Shown one piece after another: positions 21,480-33,396 of a DNA stretch of 64,000 nucleotides. Below the pieces are notes generated by a model. That model was not told the DNA's origin. It saw only the letters and a program-made list of their open reading frames with translations, and did no database searches. The position numbers and the translations under genes are program-made. The number at the start of each line of letters is the position of its first letter. The stretch's first letter is position 1. The stretch is from Delphinus delphis (lineage: Eukaryota > Chordata > Mammalia > Artiodactyla > Delphinidae), in NCBI RefSeq assembly GCF_949987515.2, contig NC_082687.1, positions 119,083,838 through 119,147,837 of the forward strand, written 5' to 3'.

Positions 21480-22760
21480 GTTTTCACTTAAAAGTAAAAG
21501 AAGTCGGGCATGGGGCCTATAAGAAAGGAGTCTTGCTATTCATGTAGCTTGGAAATACCCCTGCCTGGGCAGGGAAAACAAGGACTCTAGGTGTCTTGGC
21601 CATGAGTCAGGGTCAATGGATTAGAAAAGGAAGTGGCAACTGGGAATCATTGATTGAAGATTTCAACCCATGACTAGCTGAGAGATGTGAAACTAAACTA
21701 ATAACTGAACTGATTTTTATCTTCCAAATTTCCCCCCCACAGAACTGGAACTACTTGTGTGCACCTAGCTACAATGGCTGGGGAATAACGTCCCAGAGAA
21801 GAGGAAACAGGTCATGTCAACCCCAAGACACAATGTCTGGAGTTGAAGCATCCCTGATACCCTCAGATAAGAAAGGAAGCTGAGGAAGCTTACTTAATCC
21901 TTCTGAGGTGACAGGGCAGGTAACTTGTCAGGGTAGCTCACTGAGGACAGTTCTGTGGGTGGTTGTGTCAGAGCACCTGGCTGGTGCCGCGGAAGGCTGG
22001 GATCTCACCCATGCTTCTCTGGCCAAGCCAGGAGCTCTTGCGTGGGGCTGCATACACCCAGAAAGAAGAGCACCTGTTTCTCAATTACACAAAGGCACTC
22101 TCTGGGCTAGCAGCGCCCTGGAAACTGTGTCCGCTGTCAAAAACCATCGTCAGAGGCAAAGCCCATACCTGGCAACATTGGGGTGGCATTTGACATTTCT
22201 TCTGTTTGTATGTTGAGACATGGCAACCACCTGCGACTGGTTCTTTAATGCCCCCAAATGGACACAGACACGCTACAGGAAATTCCTCTTGCTTTTGTTC
22301 TCACCCAAATAGGTGACACCAGCCACACCTGAGAGTGCTAAACAGTGGGTTTACTGGGATAACTGCAGAAAGATTGTGATGAATAGGACACTATAAAAAT
22401 GACAAATTCCCTCTGCATAATCTTAAATTAAGAAGAGGACACTTTTGAGTCCAAGATTTCTCAAAAACCTCATAGTAGGGGCCTCAACTGTCTTTATTTA
22501 GACCCAATTTCTCAAAACTGTACCTAGTTAGAATTTGCTAGGCTCAGGGGGGTTTTCCACACCTCTGAACAACGTTTTTCATCTTTACACAAAATTTTGG
22601 CAGTTGGCAGCTGTCGGGTCGCCAGCAGTCTGTGGATGCAGAAAGGGACCCCTGAACACACGTCCTAACTAGCAGGCTCCCCGCTCCTCTGGTGCTTTAG
22701 GTAACCACTGCTGATTAGAAAACATCCTTTTCCTATGACAGAACAATCTAGTTCAAACAG
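21480..22760. other. Unassigned, GC-richer segment
   Basis: More GC-rich than its surroundings, with overlapping plus-strand open frames at 21908-22216 (102 codons) and 21963-22193 (76 codons). Neither shows a recognisable domain. The base composition and phrases such as 'ggcagttggcagctgtcggg' near 22602-22622 suggest an old retrovirus-like or other inserted element, but I cannot name it. Confidence 0.3.
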
Positions 22761-23754
22761 AACTGTGGCTGACACTGTGTGGCTGATTTAACGATCAGGG
22801 AATTACTGCCAGCTAACAGGCATGTTGATTATATTTTCCTCAACAGATTTTTGTTCGTTTGTTTGTTTTTGTTTTTATTCCCGCAGAGAGCTTTTTGTTC
22901 CTTTTCATCCAGCATACTTCTGGAACCCTCAGCCCAACTGGCCATTTCAAGTCCTCTGCTCAGGCTCTATGAAGAGGAAAAACAGAACTGTACTGGAAAA
23001 TAATGTACCTTAGGTGGAACTAAATCCGGAGGGAAGTATTAAAAAGCGAAACTGGCTCTTTGGATCTGCTAGGTGAGAGTGAAAGTAAAGGTCACTTTTT
23101 GGTAAGAGGCTCTGAATGTTAGTAAAAGCAGAACTGTCTGTTGGGGAAAAGAGTAGGAGTTGAAGGTCAAGGGGGAAATTTGGTGGCTGCAATAACTAGA
23201 GTTAATTTATGAATGGACTCTAGGCTTCGTCAGTGAATGCTTCTGACGTGCCTGAGTGAGTAGGGGGCAAGAGAGGAAGTTTGGGGTGTGAGGAAAGTCC
23301 AGAAAACATGCTAATCAAATGTTCCACAAAAGGGGACAACTGGGTAGCCATATTGATACTTTAGTTAGTGCTTGGAAGGGCCAGAGTAGGACTCAGCACC
23401 GAAAGCACGAGGCTGTTCCATGCAAGATGGTGTGTAGTCACTGGCCTGCTTCTGACAGAGCAGCAGGCCCCAGCATAGAACATCTGGTTGTTAGACATTG
23501 TTTTGTGTCTCATGTGTTTAAAATTCATTTCTAAGCATTATTTTGTATGTTTCAAAAAGCAAAACACAAAAACAAAAACAAAAAACCCCAAACAAAAAGT
23601 AATAAGCTTTCCAAGAGGAAAAGGTAATTATGGTCCTTTACTCTGTGCATCATGATTTTTGCCTTAGGCAAATTTAGAGCCAGAGTTTATCACTGCTTTG
23701 GGCCATACACATATCTTTCTCCATGTTGCTTTCCCAAGCCTATGTCAAGGGAAA
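22761..23754. other. No recognised feature
   Basis: T-rich run 22840-22880 and an A/C-rich simple stretch 23557-23600. No supported gene. Confidence 0.35.
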
Positions 23755-23850
23755 GAGCCCTGCACCTGGAATCGGAAGATCTGTATTCCAGATGTACCTC
23801 TGCCACTAACTAGCTGTGATTTGAGCAAGTACTTAGCTCGTTCTTTGTCT
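23755..23850 (+). mobile_element. MIR SINE fragment
   Basis: 'ctctgccactaactagctgt' and 'tgagcaagtacttagct' correspond to the MIR core ('ctctgccacttactagctgt', 'gggcaagttacttaacct'). Confidence 0.75.
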
Positions 23851-24179
23851 AGTAATTAATGCATCCATTCATTTATTCAGTGGCCTTATACTGAGAACCT
23901 GCCTTGTGCATGGTAATCTCATTTTCTTCATGTGTGAATTAAAGGAATTACCCTAGATCAATTCAATGTTGGAATCATATCATTAATTTTAAATGTCACC
24001 TTTTTGTGAGAACTGAGATAAAAACCTAGGTCCTCTGATATGATACATACACTTATTCTGCATTTATCAAAGCATTAGGCTATGTATTTTCAAATAAAAG
24101 CCTGTTTTATTTTTTTCTGTATTGTACACTATAAAAGTACACCCACTTTAACAAGCCAACACTAGAGAAGATTAAAAAA

Positions 24180-24960
24180 TAATAAACTTATTCTTCCCTC
24201 AGTTCCACCTTACTGTGATAATTAGTATTTGCACCAATCCCATATTCTTCTTTATACTCACACAAATATGTGTATATTTATATGATATATATGATAATTT
24301 TTCTTCCTTTTCTAAAAAAGTAAAATATAGTCATATTATACATTACCCTGCTAATTATTTGTTTATTTTGCATTTTTCTGAACATTCCTCCAGGTTCATA
24401 CATATAGATCTAACCAATTATTTTTAATGGCCGAATAATATTGAAAATTATAAATGGGCCAAATTTATTTAACTATTTCCCTATGATGGAATATCAAGTT
24501 GTTTCTAACAGTTTTTTCTTTTTGATGTCATTTTAGTTAACGTCATAAAAGAAATATTTGTCTAGATATATTCTTACATACTGGTGCTTTATTTACATAG
24601 AATAGATTTAGATTGTTAGCCAAAGGGTATAAACGTTTAAAATTTAACAATGCTTCTAGATTACTTTCTAAATTGGTTATAGCAATTTTCATTTCTATCA
24701 GCTATATATAAGAATTTCTACTTTCCTACAACTGACGTCAGCCCTATGTGTATTAATATCTTTGCCAACAATGAGTATTCCACTGTTGTTTTAATTTGTA
24801 TTTTCCTAATTACCAATGATGTTGATCCTATTTCAATATATTTGTTTTTATTTGCTTGTTCTCTTCTGTAACTATTAGTCTTGGCTCTTGACTGACTTTT
24901 CTTTGCGGATGCCTTTTCCCTTTCCCATTTGCAGTACTTCTTTGTCTAGTCATCATTTTA
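24180..24960 (-). mobile_element. Old L1 (L1M-type) ORF2 3' portion and 3' UTR
   Basis: In antisense the order of words matches old mammalian L1: 'atggccgaataatattg', 'aagttgtttctaacag', 'agccaaagggtataaac', 'tttctaaattggttatagca', 'atctttgccaacaatgag', 'gtattttcctaattac', 'atgatgttgatcctatttc'. Highly diverged and without intact reading frame. Confidence 0.7.
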
Positions 24961-24984
24961 ACAGGTAGAGGTGTTACAGAAAAC

Positions 24985-25590
24985 AATACAAAGCAAGGGA
25001 AGTGGGATCAGAACTATGGAGCATCAGAAGTAGGGGAAGTAGGGATTCCAACTTTATGTAAGGTAATCAAAGGCAAGGCCCACTGAGAAGGTGACATTTG
25101 AGCAAGCCTTGCAGTAGGTGTAGGAGTGAGCCTATGGCTTACTGGGGAAACAGCATTCCACTCCCTGCTGTGTCAAAACTCGAAGGCTAGAGCTTGCCTG
25201 ATGTGTCCAATGAACCCAAGGAGGAAGGTATGCCTGGAGTAGACAGAGATGGAGGGGAGGTTGTAGTCAATAATACTAGAGATAAAAGGGAGCCAGCTCA
25301 TGGAGGGCTTGTAGGTATTAACAAAATCTTGAATTTTACTCTGAGGAGATGAGGGTTTTGAGCAAAAGAGTAATATGATGTGACATATTTTGGAAAGATC
25401 ACTCTGGTTGCTGGGTTTAGAGTAGCCTGCAGGGAGGCAAGGGAAAACGCATGGAGACTACTTAGAAGGCTACTCAATAATCTGGGCAGAGATGCTAGTT
25501 GCCCTTTAATGAGACAGAAGACTGAGGGAGGAGCAAATTTGGGTAGTTTGAGAAATGAGAGGTCTACAAAGTATTCATTATTGTCAGACG
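24985..25590 (-). mobile_element. L2 LINE, about 600 bp
   Basis: Antisense L2: 'actgagaaggtgacatttg', 'agggcttgtaggtatta', 'ttttactctgaggagatgag', 'gatcactctggttgctgg', 'ctactcaataatctgggc' follow the L2 ORF2 3' end in correct order. One of the longer L2 pieces here. Translation is broken. Confidence 0.75.
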
Positions 25591-26225
25591 CATTTTATCA
25601 TAGACACATTACTTAGTGTTCTGACTTTTAAAATAAAAGTTTACTTAAAGGTGTTGAAATGTTAGACTTATATATAACCTGGATCTTGTACTAAGCCCCT
25701 GAGGGTACAGAGCTATCTAATTTTATATTTATGGGGGTTGCCTCTTGACATTTTGCTTCAAAATAGAAACAAATTTAAGTATCGACTCCAAAGGGCAAGG
25801 AGCTAAGAGCAGAAACAGGTGGTCAGGTAGAGGAAAATCTTCTCATTGGAAAAGAACAGTCATGGAGAGTCACATTAGTGAGACTACTTTACATGTGGTC
25901 TGGGTTTTTTTTGTTTTGTTTTATGTTTTTTGCCGTTTGTTTGTTGGTGTTGTTAAATACCCACAATTGAAGAGAAAAGATAAAGGGACCGTGAAAGTTC
26001 AGAGAATTGTTCAGAGGCGTAGAGAAAATTAACCTCAAGATCAGTAAAACAACAGTGATCAATGAAGTATAACTGAGAACATAAAGAAGACATTAAGCTT
26101 TGACAGCTTTAAGTGCAGGAACTTCTAAATCATAGAGAGAAATTAATTAACAAGTCTCAGGAAAATCAAAGATTTCATTAATATTAAATCTATTCTAGTT
26201 TTGTAGAAACCAGGATACACTAGTG
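25591..26225. other. No recognised feature
   Basis: Mixed sequence with a T-rich patch at 25906-25940. A 95-codon plus frame (25745-26032) has no recognisable domain. Confidence 0.35.
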
Positions 26226-26663
26226 CAGATCTTCCTTGATTTATGAGATGGGGCTACATCTCAATAAACCCGTCATAAGTTGAAAATGCATTTAATACAC
26301 CCAGCCTACCCAATATCAAGGCTTAGCCTCATACTACCCTACAGTTGGGCGAAATCATCTAACGTCTAACACAAAGTCTATTTTATTGAATACTTTACTG
26401 AAAGTGAAAGACAGAATGGTTGTATGGGGACAGAATGGTAGTAGGTGTATTGGTTGTTTATCTTCGCAATCGCCTGGTTGACTGGGAACTCTGTCTACCG
26501 CCACCGCGCAGCATCATGAGAGAGTATGGTATGCATATTGCCAGCCAGGGAAAAGATCAAAACTCAAAATTTGATATATAGTTTCTACTGAGTGCATATC
26601 GCTTTCACACCACCATAAATTAAATAAATCATAAGCCAAACCATCATAAGTTGGGGACCTCTG
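26226..26663 (+). mobile_element. Tigger/MER-type DNA transposon (non-autonomous) with inverted ends
   Basis: The interior matches a non-autonomous mammalian Tc1/mariner (Tigger-like) family: 'aatgcatttaatacaccc', 'cctacagttgggcgaaatca', 'tactgaaagtgaaagacaga', 'gcatatcgctttcacacca'. The ends are inverted: 'cagatcttccttgatttatg' at 26226 and the reverse complement of 'cataagttggggacctctg' ending at 26663. A TA follows the right end, as expected for TA-targeting elements; the left TA is mutated. No transposase frame is present. The exact family name is uncertain. Confidence 0.75.
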
Positions 26664-26819
26664 TACATGATTTATTAAATGTTGATGAATTAAGCAACTA
26701 ATTCTGTATAGATGCTCTACTTCTTTAAATCTCTCTAGACTATTTCATAAGTCTGGTGGTTTTTAAATGTTCTATTTAACTGCTGTAACACTGAGTTAAG
26801 GTATTAATATTCTAGTGAA

Positions 26820-27060
26820 TTATAGAACCTGAGGAGAGGGTTATAGGATCCCCCAAATTTATAACCTGTCAGTCAGAAGTATAGGTGGCCCCTGTGACTG
26901 GAATTCAAAGTGAGGCCAGTCTTGTGGGACTGAGCCCTTAACCTGTGGGGTCTAACTCCAAGTAGCTAGTGTCAGAATTGAATTGAATTGTTGGACACAC
27001 AGTTGGTGTTGGAGAATTGGTTGTGGAAAAAGTCACTCATTTGGTGTCAGAAAAAAAGAT
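26820..27060 (+). mobile_element. Probable LTR-retrotransposon fragment
   Basis: The words 'cagtcttgtgggactgagcc', 'agtgtcagaattgaattg' and 'acagttggtgttggagaatt' belong to an interspersed mammalian repeat that I associate with LTR elements, but I cannot name the family or define its ends. Confidence 0.4.
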
Positions 27061-27284
27061 ATTACAATGGGCATAAGTGATGCTTATATAAATCCAAGCA
27101 GCATTATACACAGAAAGAATATTGCCTTGTAAATTCAGATCAGTAAAGTTATGGAAAGTCTCACATGTATTCATGTGTGTCTCTGAAGCTCTATAAAATA
27201 ATTGCAGAAGAATCAACGTCCTCTATCCTTTGATCCCAGATGGGGTGAGATAAATATTATATATATAATTTCACTATGTGATTT

Positions 27285-27420
27285 TAATTCACTCACCAAC
27301 AAATATTTATTGAAGTTTACTATGGGCCAAGAACTGTCCTCAATGCTTCTTATATTTCTTATTGTAAGAAACAAGTCAGTGACACATTTGGGGACATTAT
27401 ATAGACTTCTACCTAATTTT
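27285..27420 (-). mobile_element. L2 LINE 3' end
   Basis: Antisense 'accaacaaatatttattgaa', 'ggccaagaactgtcctcaat' and 'caagtcagtgacac' fit the L2 3' terminus pattern. Confidence 0.6.
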
Positions 27421-27529
27421 ACATGACTGCTTCTAAGTATAGAGAGAATTATTGACAACTGAAATATTTTTAAGGTGAAACATTTTCTAACCATAAAGTA
27501 AGTTGGTTGTTTTAAATGCATCTGTAGGA

Positions 27530-27725
27530 TGACTGAATGCTTACTATGTGTCAGAAGCTCTATATGTATTATCTTATTTAATCCTTATGACTATTATTAT
27601 TCCCATCAGGAAGATGAGAAAACGACGATTTTTAGAGAGATTAAGTAATTTACCTAAAAAGTGCGATTTGAACTCAGGCAGTCTGACTCAAGAAACCACA
27701 CTTTCCACCACAAGACTGTTTTTAA
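27530..27725 (-). mobile_element. MIR SINE
   Basis: Antisense MIR nearly complete: 'tgcttactatgtgtcagaag', 'ttatcttatttaatccttat', 'gaagatgagaaaacgacg', 'gattaagtaatttaccta', 'tttgaactcaggcagtctga'. Confidence 0.85.
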
Positions 27726-28150
27726 ATGGTGTCACTGATATAGTGGATGCTCTTTACTTGTCAGTAAATAAGAACTTCTATCAGCTTTGCTCAAAAGGAT
27801 AGGTAGGAGTTTCTCTGAGCCATTGATGAGAAGGGGTCTCATCATCCTCTAATAAATTATACCATACGATAAAGAAAAGAAAGATTACCACTATATAGAG
27901 ATGAAATAAATCCTTGTACTCTGGAACATTTCTAATAGTCTTAAATTGAACCAGGTTTGGTAATCATACCTTTGATAATAAAAGTGCATGTGTTTCTTTA
28001 GGGGATTATTTCTCAATATATTGCCTGGACTTCTAGATTCCTGTTACATTTTAGCAGTTGCCTAATCCAAATTCCTCCACACATCCTCCAAAATGCTCAC
28101 AGATCAACAAGAAGGGCAAATAAAATCCACAATAGGGATCTGTAGCATAA
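27726..28150. other. No recognised feature
   Basis: AT-rich, nothing identified. Confidence 0.35.
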
Positions 28151-28155
28151 ATAAG

Positions 28156-28567
28156 TGTCTTAGCCTGCTCAAACTTCCATAAAAAAATATTGCAGACTGG
28201 GTGGCTTCAACAACAGAAATTTATTTCTCACAGTTCTGAAGGCTGGGAAGTTCAAGATCAAGATGCCAGCAAAGTAGGTTTTATTCTGAGGCCTCTTCTC
28301 TTGGCTTGCAGATTGTACCATCTTACTGTGTGCTCTCATGATCTCTTCTTTTTTTGCGTGTGTGTATGTGTGTGTGGAGAGAGAGAGCTCAAGGCAGCTC
28401 TCTGATGTCTCTTCCCATAAGGGCACTAATCCTATTGCACCAGGACCCCACCCTTATGACCTCATTTAACCTAAATTATCCCCTAAAGGCCCTATCTCCA
28501 AATACTGTCATATTGGTTTAGGGATTCAACATATGAATTTGGGGAGAACACAATTCAGTCCATAGCA
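28156..28567 (-). mobile_element. MLT1-class MaLR LTR, full length
   Basis: On the minus strand it reads from 'tgctatggactgaattgtg' through 'aacatatgaattt' (complement), 'ccctatctccaaatact' (complement) to 'ctgttgttgaagccaccc' and its end. The element starts with TG and ends with CA, and a 5-bp duplication 'ataag' flanks it (28151-28155 and 28568-28572), as expected for an LTR-retrotransposon integration. It contains a small TG/GA simple repeat (28355-28388). It is a solitary LTR with no internal sequence. Confidence 0.88.
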
Positions 28568-28572
28568 ATAAG

Positions 28573-29299
28573 AGACAGAGAGTACTACAAATTTCAATCT
28601 CAAACCAACAAAGCTAGATTTGGGAACCATGCCAGAACAGGGTCTGGTGAAGAATGAGTTGAAAAGAGGAGCAAACCCATTGTGGTCTAGTGGTGATGAG
28701 AAAAAAATGTCCCCATTATTTCAAAAACAGGTACATGACAGAATCAAGTTATTTATATTGCCTCTCCTATATAATCTATATCTCAGAATAGTCATATAGT
28801 TTTGGGGAAATTTTTTATAGAATTATTCTACATAATAAAGAAGAAATGGTAGAATGCTCTATTGCTATTTTATAATCATAATAAATGAATGGATCTAAGC
28901 AATTATCAGAGGCTGATAGTAATCCAAAAAAGAGATGAGCAAACATTAAGCATTTTCAGGTAGAAGTATACAACGTCACCTATAAAGTAGTCTTGCCAAA
29001 TGAATAAATAAAATCTGATTCTGACCAAGCCTTTAGATCTAAGGAGCAATTTATAGTAAATACAGTGGACAGAGGAACATCTATTATATGATCAATGTGA
29101 TTGCTGTTGGCAAACTCTATAAGTTACCCAGCTTCAAGAGACAACAACAGCAAAACAAAACAAAACAGCAACAACAAAACTGCAAGAAAAAAAAGAAGAG
29201 GAAGCTGTAGAACAAAAGATAATTAGCTAGAATTATCAAATGTTTGATCCTAGTTCAATAAACTGTAAATAGAAACAAGTCAATTGGGAAAAATCTTAA
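28573..29299. other. No recognised feature
   Basis: AT-rich with a CAA/AAAC-rich stretch at 29142-29190. No gene or named repeat. Confidence 0.35.
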
Positions 29300-29635
29300 C
29301 ACTGGATATTTTGTGATTTTAAGGAATTGTTAAATATGTTAGTTGTAATAACGATATTGTGGGTATGTTTTTTAAAAGATATACTTATCTTTCAGAAATA
29401 CTGAAATATCCACAGATGAAATGACATCTTCGATTTTTTTCAAAATAATTCAAAGTTGGGGGATAGGTGTGGATATAGATGAAATAAGACTGCCCATGTA
29501 TTGAATATTATAAAAACTGCTGTGATGATTAAGGGCTTCACCATAATATTCTCTCTGCTTTTGTATATGTTTGAAAATATTCATAATATATTTTCAAAAG
29601 GAATATATCAGAATTTTGAAAAAAAAAAAAAAGGA
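29300..29635 (+). mobile_element. L1 3' UTR end with A-rich tail (old)
   Basis: 'tattctctctgcttttgtat', 'gtttgaaaatattcataat' and a terminal A run (29619-29631) match the 3' ends of older mammalian L1 families. The 5' limit is unclear. Confidence 0.5.
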
Positions 29636-30499
29636 GGTGAAAGTCCCCTTCTGAATGAGAAAACACTCAGAACATGTCTGAGAACTGGCTTCTGGGGACT
29701 CAAAGATCAAAAGGCCGCCATCAAGAACTGTGAAGAGGCTGAGACTTTCTCCTTGCAGGCTAACAATTTAGCCCATCAGTGTTTCATGGATACTGACAGA
29801 AGAGATGAGACTTATATATCAGAGACAAAGGACTTTATTGCTCACAGAAATAGCAGTAGCCAGGTATTGGTGTTTTTGATAAGCTGGGCTAGTTCCTCAA
29901 GCCTAGTTCTTGTAGCGAGGTGCAAAGGTAGCCAGGTAGCACTTGTGACCAAGTTTATTGCATTACAGAGGAGGAGCCCTGATCTTAGTAAAATGAATAT
30001 TTTATACTGGACAGTAAATATGACTGCCCCTGCTATGAAGGGGGACACTATATTCCAAAACTGTAAGCAATTGTGCCCTTCAGTCCAGAGAAGACATTAC
30101 TTTTGTCTTCTAAGAATTTTTTTAAAATAAATGTCTTGGGAAGGTAACCCAGAACAAAGGCACTCAGTGTCTCTGCTTGTAAGACATGCATGAACATGAA
30201 AGACCCATGCAGAATTGTCCCCTGACAGTGGCGGCCTTGGGTGGGCACCACTGTGAAGGAGAGTATGAGACTTGGAAGGAGGGAGCATCCTGTGGAGTCT
30301 GGTGATGAAGGGATGTAATAAACCAGGCTGTGGAATTGAACCCTACCTATAAAAACAAAATCAGAAGATACATTAACCTTGAACACACCAACCACCAAAG
30401 AAAAAGCGTTTATCTTTACCATCAGAGGAGGGTCCTCTTGAACTAGGAAACCTAGTAAGACATTCTCACCAAGTTTACATCGAGACATCTATTATTTCC
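29636..30499. other. Unassigned; possible minus-strand LTR-like element
   Basis: Segments such as 'aaggactttattgctcacag' (29828-29847) look like a reversed poly(A)-signal region of an LTR, so a minus-strand LTR may cover roughly 29640-30170. I could not identify the family. The 209-codon open frame 29501-30130 (plus) crosses the L1 tail and this region and is not considered a gene. Confidence 0.3.
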
Positions 30500-31990
30500 A
30501 GTCTAGGAAACTGATTATAAAATGGGCAGTCGACAACCACTAAAAACTACAAGAAGAAAAACAGAAATTGAGAATCAACAGATTTTAGCTGATCAAAATA
30601 TTCTCTAAAAAACCAAACATGATGCACAGGAAAACTGTAATAAAACTCCAACAAGCTTTAAACATCTCTAAATAAACATTTTTAGATATAAAAGAGGACC
30701 TTAAATCATAAATTCAAGAAAACCGAGGACAGAAGTGAGCAAAAGCACAATTTAAGATGAGATATGACCAAATTCAGGAAAGAAAAATTGAAAAAAAGAT
30801 AAAAATCATCTCATGGGTGAAGGTGAAATTACAAAGTATCCAAGGAAGAAGAGATTTAGTTAAGAGTCTCGTAAGAGATTTTGAGTAGAGGAACAAAAAT
30901 AAAATGAAGAAATAAATAGGATCAGAAAGGAAGTGCTTGATATAGAACAGAAAAAAATATCCAGTACACATTTGATTTTCCTGAATAAGAAAAATAAAAC
31001 AATGAAATAGAACAACCATTAAAACTATAATCAAAGTAAAAAACGAAATCTTAATTTTATTGTTGAAAGTGCCCCCCCCACCCCCATATGCCTTCGAAAT
31101 TACAAGACAGAGTCTAGTAAAACTATTCAGTTTTTAAGAATCCGTCATCTGGGGTAAAAATTACCAAGAAACTTACAAAGTTTCTTGACTGAAACATGAG
31201 AAGCAAGACAAAAATGACACAGCATTTTAAAAATAATTTTAGGGGCTTCCCTGGTGGCACAGTGGTTGAGAGTCCGCCTGCCGATGCAGGGGACACGGGT
31301 TCATGTCCCGGTCCGGGAGGATCCCGCATGCCGCGGAGCGGCTGGGCCCGTGAGCCATGGCCGCTGAGCCTGCGCGTCCAACGTACCGCAAAAAAAAAAA
31401 AATAAAAAATAAAAAAAATAATTTTAGGAAAGTATGAGTAAAGAATCTTGTATCCAGTTAAGCTGTTTTACATGTATTAAAACTAAAGAAAACTTTGGCA
31501 AAAGGACTGCTGATGAGTATTAAAATAGTAGATCTAAGAATATACCCAAGACTAAAAAAAAAGGGAGAACAAGCATGAAAAAGCATTATCTAAATATGGG
31601 TTCTGACAAAATAAAAGTAATTTAAAAAGTTGTAGGAGAAGGGAAAAAGTAAAAATTAGCATAAGTTCATAGCTGCATAGATTATAGATAGGAGTCAAAG
31701 AGTATCACTTAAATCTGACAAACCAGATAGGAGAAGCCTAATTAAGGGGGGGAAAAAAAGATCAAGGGAAGTTTGAGTTATTAGCATAGAGTTAGGCAAC
31801 TACTAGAATAAAAATATAAGCTTTTCTAAATGCAAAAACAAGTACTAAAAATAAGCAAAGAAGACGGATCAAGTAGAGAGAAACATAGTAAATTTAACAT
31901 TAATATTAACATCAAATAATACGACAGAATTGAGAACAAACATGCCGATCATATCAACAAATGTAAATGGGCTTAACTAGGTTATTTAAT
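30500..31990 (+). mobile_element. HAL1/L1M-like ORF1 and ORF2 remnants, with nested SINE
   Basis: A-rich sequence resembling an old L1 or half-L1: 'cttgtatccagttaagctg' and the lines that follow (31448-31520) resemble the end of ORF1. Near 31960 'aaatgtaaatgggcttaact' resembles the start of L1 ORF2 (LNVNGLN). Reading frames are destroyed. The SINE at 31243 splits it. A C-rich run is found at 31072-31084. Family assignment is tentative. Confidence 0.4.
31243..31413 (+). mobile_element. CHR-type SINE (short type) with internal deletion
   Basis: Head 'gggcttccctggtggcacag', B box 'gggttcatgtccc' and body to 'cctgcgcgtcc', after which it jumps to 'aacgtaccgc'. About 50-60 bases of the usual body ('ggagcctgtgctccgcaac...gaggccc') are missing. 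The tail is mixed A/T. The perfect 14-bp duplication 'aaaaataattttag' at 31229-31242 and 31414-31427 shows a single insertion of this form or a later internal deletion. Confidence 0.92.
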
Positions 31991-32026
31991 GAACACGATT
32001 TTGAATGTGGCTTACAAAGCAAAACC

Positions 32027-32275
32027 CATACCCTCCCTCTTGCATCTCCCTCCCACCCTCCCTATCCCACCCCTCTAGGTGGTCACAAAGCACCGAGCTG
32101 ATCTCCCTGTGCTATGCGGCTGCTTCCCACTAGCTATCTGTTTTACATTTGGTAGTGTATATATGTCCATGCCACTCTCTTACTTTGTCCCAGCTTACCC
32201 TACCCGCCCCCCCATGTCCTCAAGTCCGTTCTCTCTGTCTGCGTCTTTATTCCCAGGCAGCTGTCTTAATACCCC
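32027..32275 (-). mobile_element. L1 3' UTR fragment (cetartiodactyl type)
   Basis: Antisense of the L1 3' UTR: 'ctaggtggtcacaaagcacc', 'gctatgcggctgcttcccac', 'tatatatgtccatgccactc' and 'tgtcctcaagtccgttctct'. Both the poly(A) end and the ORF2 end are missing, so this is an internal fragment. It sits at the boundary of older L1 material. Confidence 0.8.
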
Positions 32276-32929
32276 AGGCGTGGCCAGAGGCTGATTCTTT
32301 TGGAAAGATGAAACCCAAAGCCTCTGGATTGAGAGACAGAGGCACAGAAGAGGTCTGGGTTGGGGTTGAGAGGTTGCATGGAAATCTACATAGTAAACTG
32401 TAGTAGTCTGAGATCTCGTCCCTCACTTTTGCTCTAAATAGTACAGCCGTTCATATACCTCAAGACTACAGATTGGAAAGACCCTCACTAGAAAAACTGA
32501 ACAGCCAGAAAAGACCAACGATTAGAAATTCTGAGGTGGTAAAGAAGGTTCTAGGAAAGACTGCACTGTTGGCCAAAGAGTAACAATCCAGACTGGAGAG
32601 AACGACAGAGAGCTCAAGAAGTGAGGATGTTAGAAAAAAAGTAACTCATGGGGTTGACTGTAGAGAAAATAGTATGGGTAGGTTGTCTCACTTGGTGAGA
32701 AGGACTTCTAGAAAGCTGACCAACTGAGGTGGCAGAGCAACTTTAACTCCAGTAAGGGATAGTATTCTTAGGAAAGGAATTTTGACCAGAGTGAAGTACT
32801 TGGTTCAACAGTGAATAATATTTGGAGCAATAATGACAATGTAGAAAAATTACTCTGTTTCTGGAGGGAAGGTAAACTGGGGTTATTCTGCTTGAGAGCA
32901 TTGTTAAGTACATGTCAAAAGTTTTAACT
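32276..32929. other. No recognised feature
   Basis: Purine-rich sequence with no repeat or gene I can name. Confidence 0.35.
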
Positions 32930-33300
32930 TTTTCTGTACTTTCACTCAACACTCCACTTTTGGGAATTTACCCTAAGAAAACAAAGGTGAATGTGCACAA
33001 AGATTTAAATACAAGTATATCTGTTGCAGCGTTGTTCCTAATAGTAAAAGATTGAATACAACCTATATGTCTCAAACAGGGCATCAGTTAAATCAATATT
33101 GATATGGCTATATAACTGGATATGATGAGATGAATATTTACTTGGGAAAATATTTATAATATACCTACTTAAAAATTTTCAAAAGCAACCTTTTCTCTAT
33201 AGTCCTGTTTTTAAAGAAAAAGATAAAAAGAGGTAGAGAGATCTGAAAAATTCTATCAGTGGTTATTTTGGGTGTTAGTACTAAACCTGAGTTTTCTTTT
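32930..33300 (+). mobile_element. Old L1 (L1M-type) ORF2 end
   Basis: 'ccacttttgggaatttacc', 'tgtgcacaaagatttaaata', 'agcgttgttcctaatagt', 'aaaagattgaatacaacct' and 'aatattgatatggctatata' follow the ORF2 C-terminal segment of L1 in order. Diverged and truncated on both sides. Confidence 0.7.
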
Positions 33301-33364
33301 CTTCCTTTTCATCTGTATTTGCAAACACTAAAGGCTTCTACATAAATATAGCAACTCTTAGAGT

Positions 33365-33396
33365 TGCCACACACAGAAAGAACTGACTTATAACTC
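33365..33396 (+). repeat. 32-bp dispersed direct repeat, copy 1
   Basis: Starts 'tgccacacacagaaagaac'. It matches 34828-34859 at 30 of 32 positions, 1.46 kb away in the same orientation. Flanks do not match. It may be two copies of an uncharacterised repeat end, or a small local duplication. Confidence 0.6.

Noticed and set aside
29501..30130. 209-codon plus-strand open frame, the longest in the window
   Set aside because: It starts in an L1 3' end, runs through its A-rich tail (KKKK) into an unassigned element, and shows no domain.
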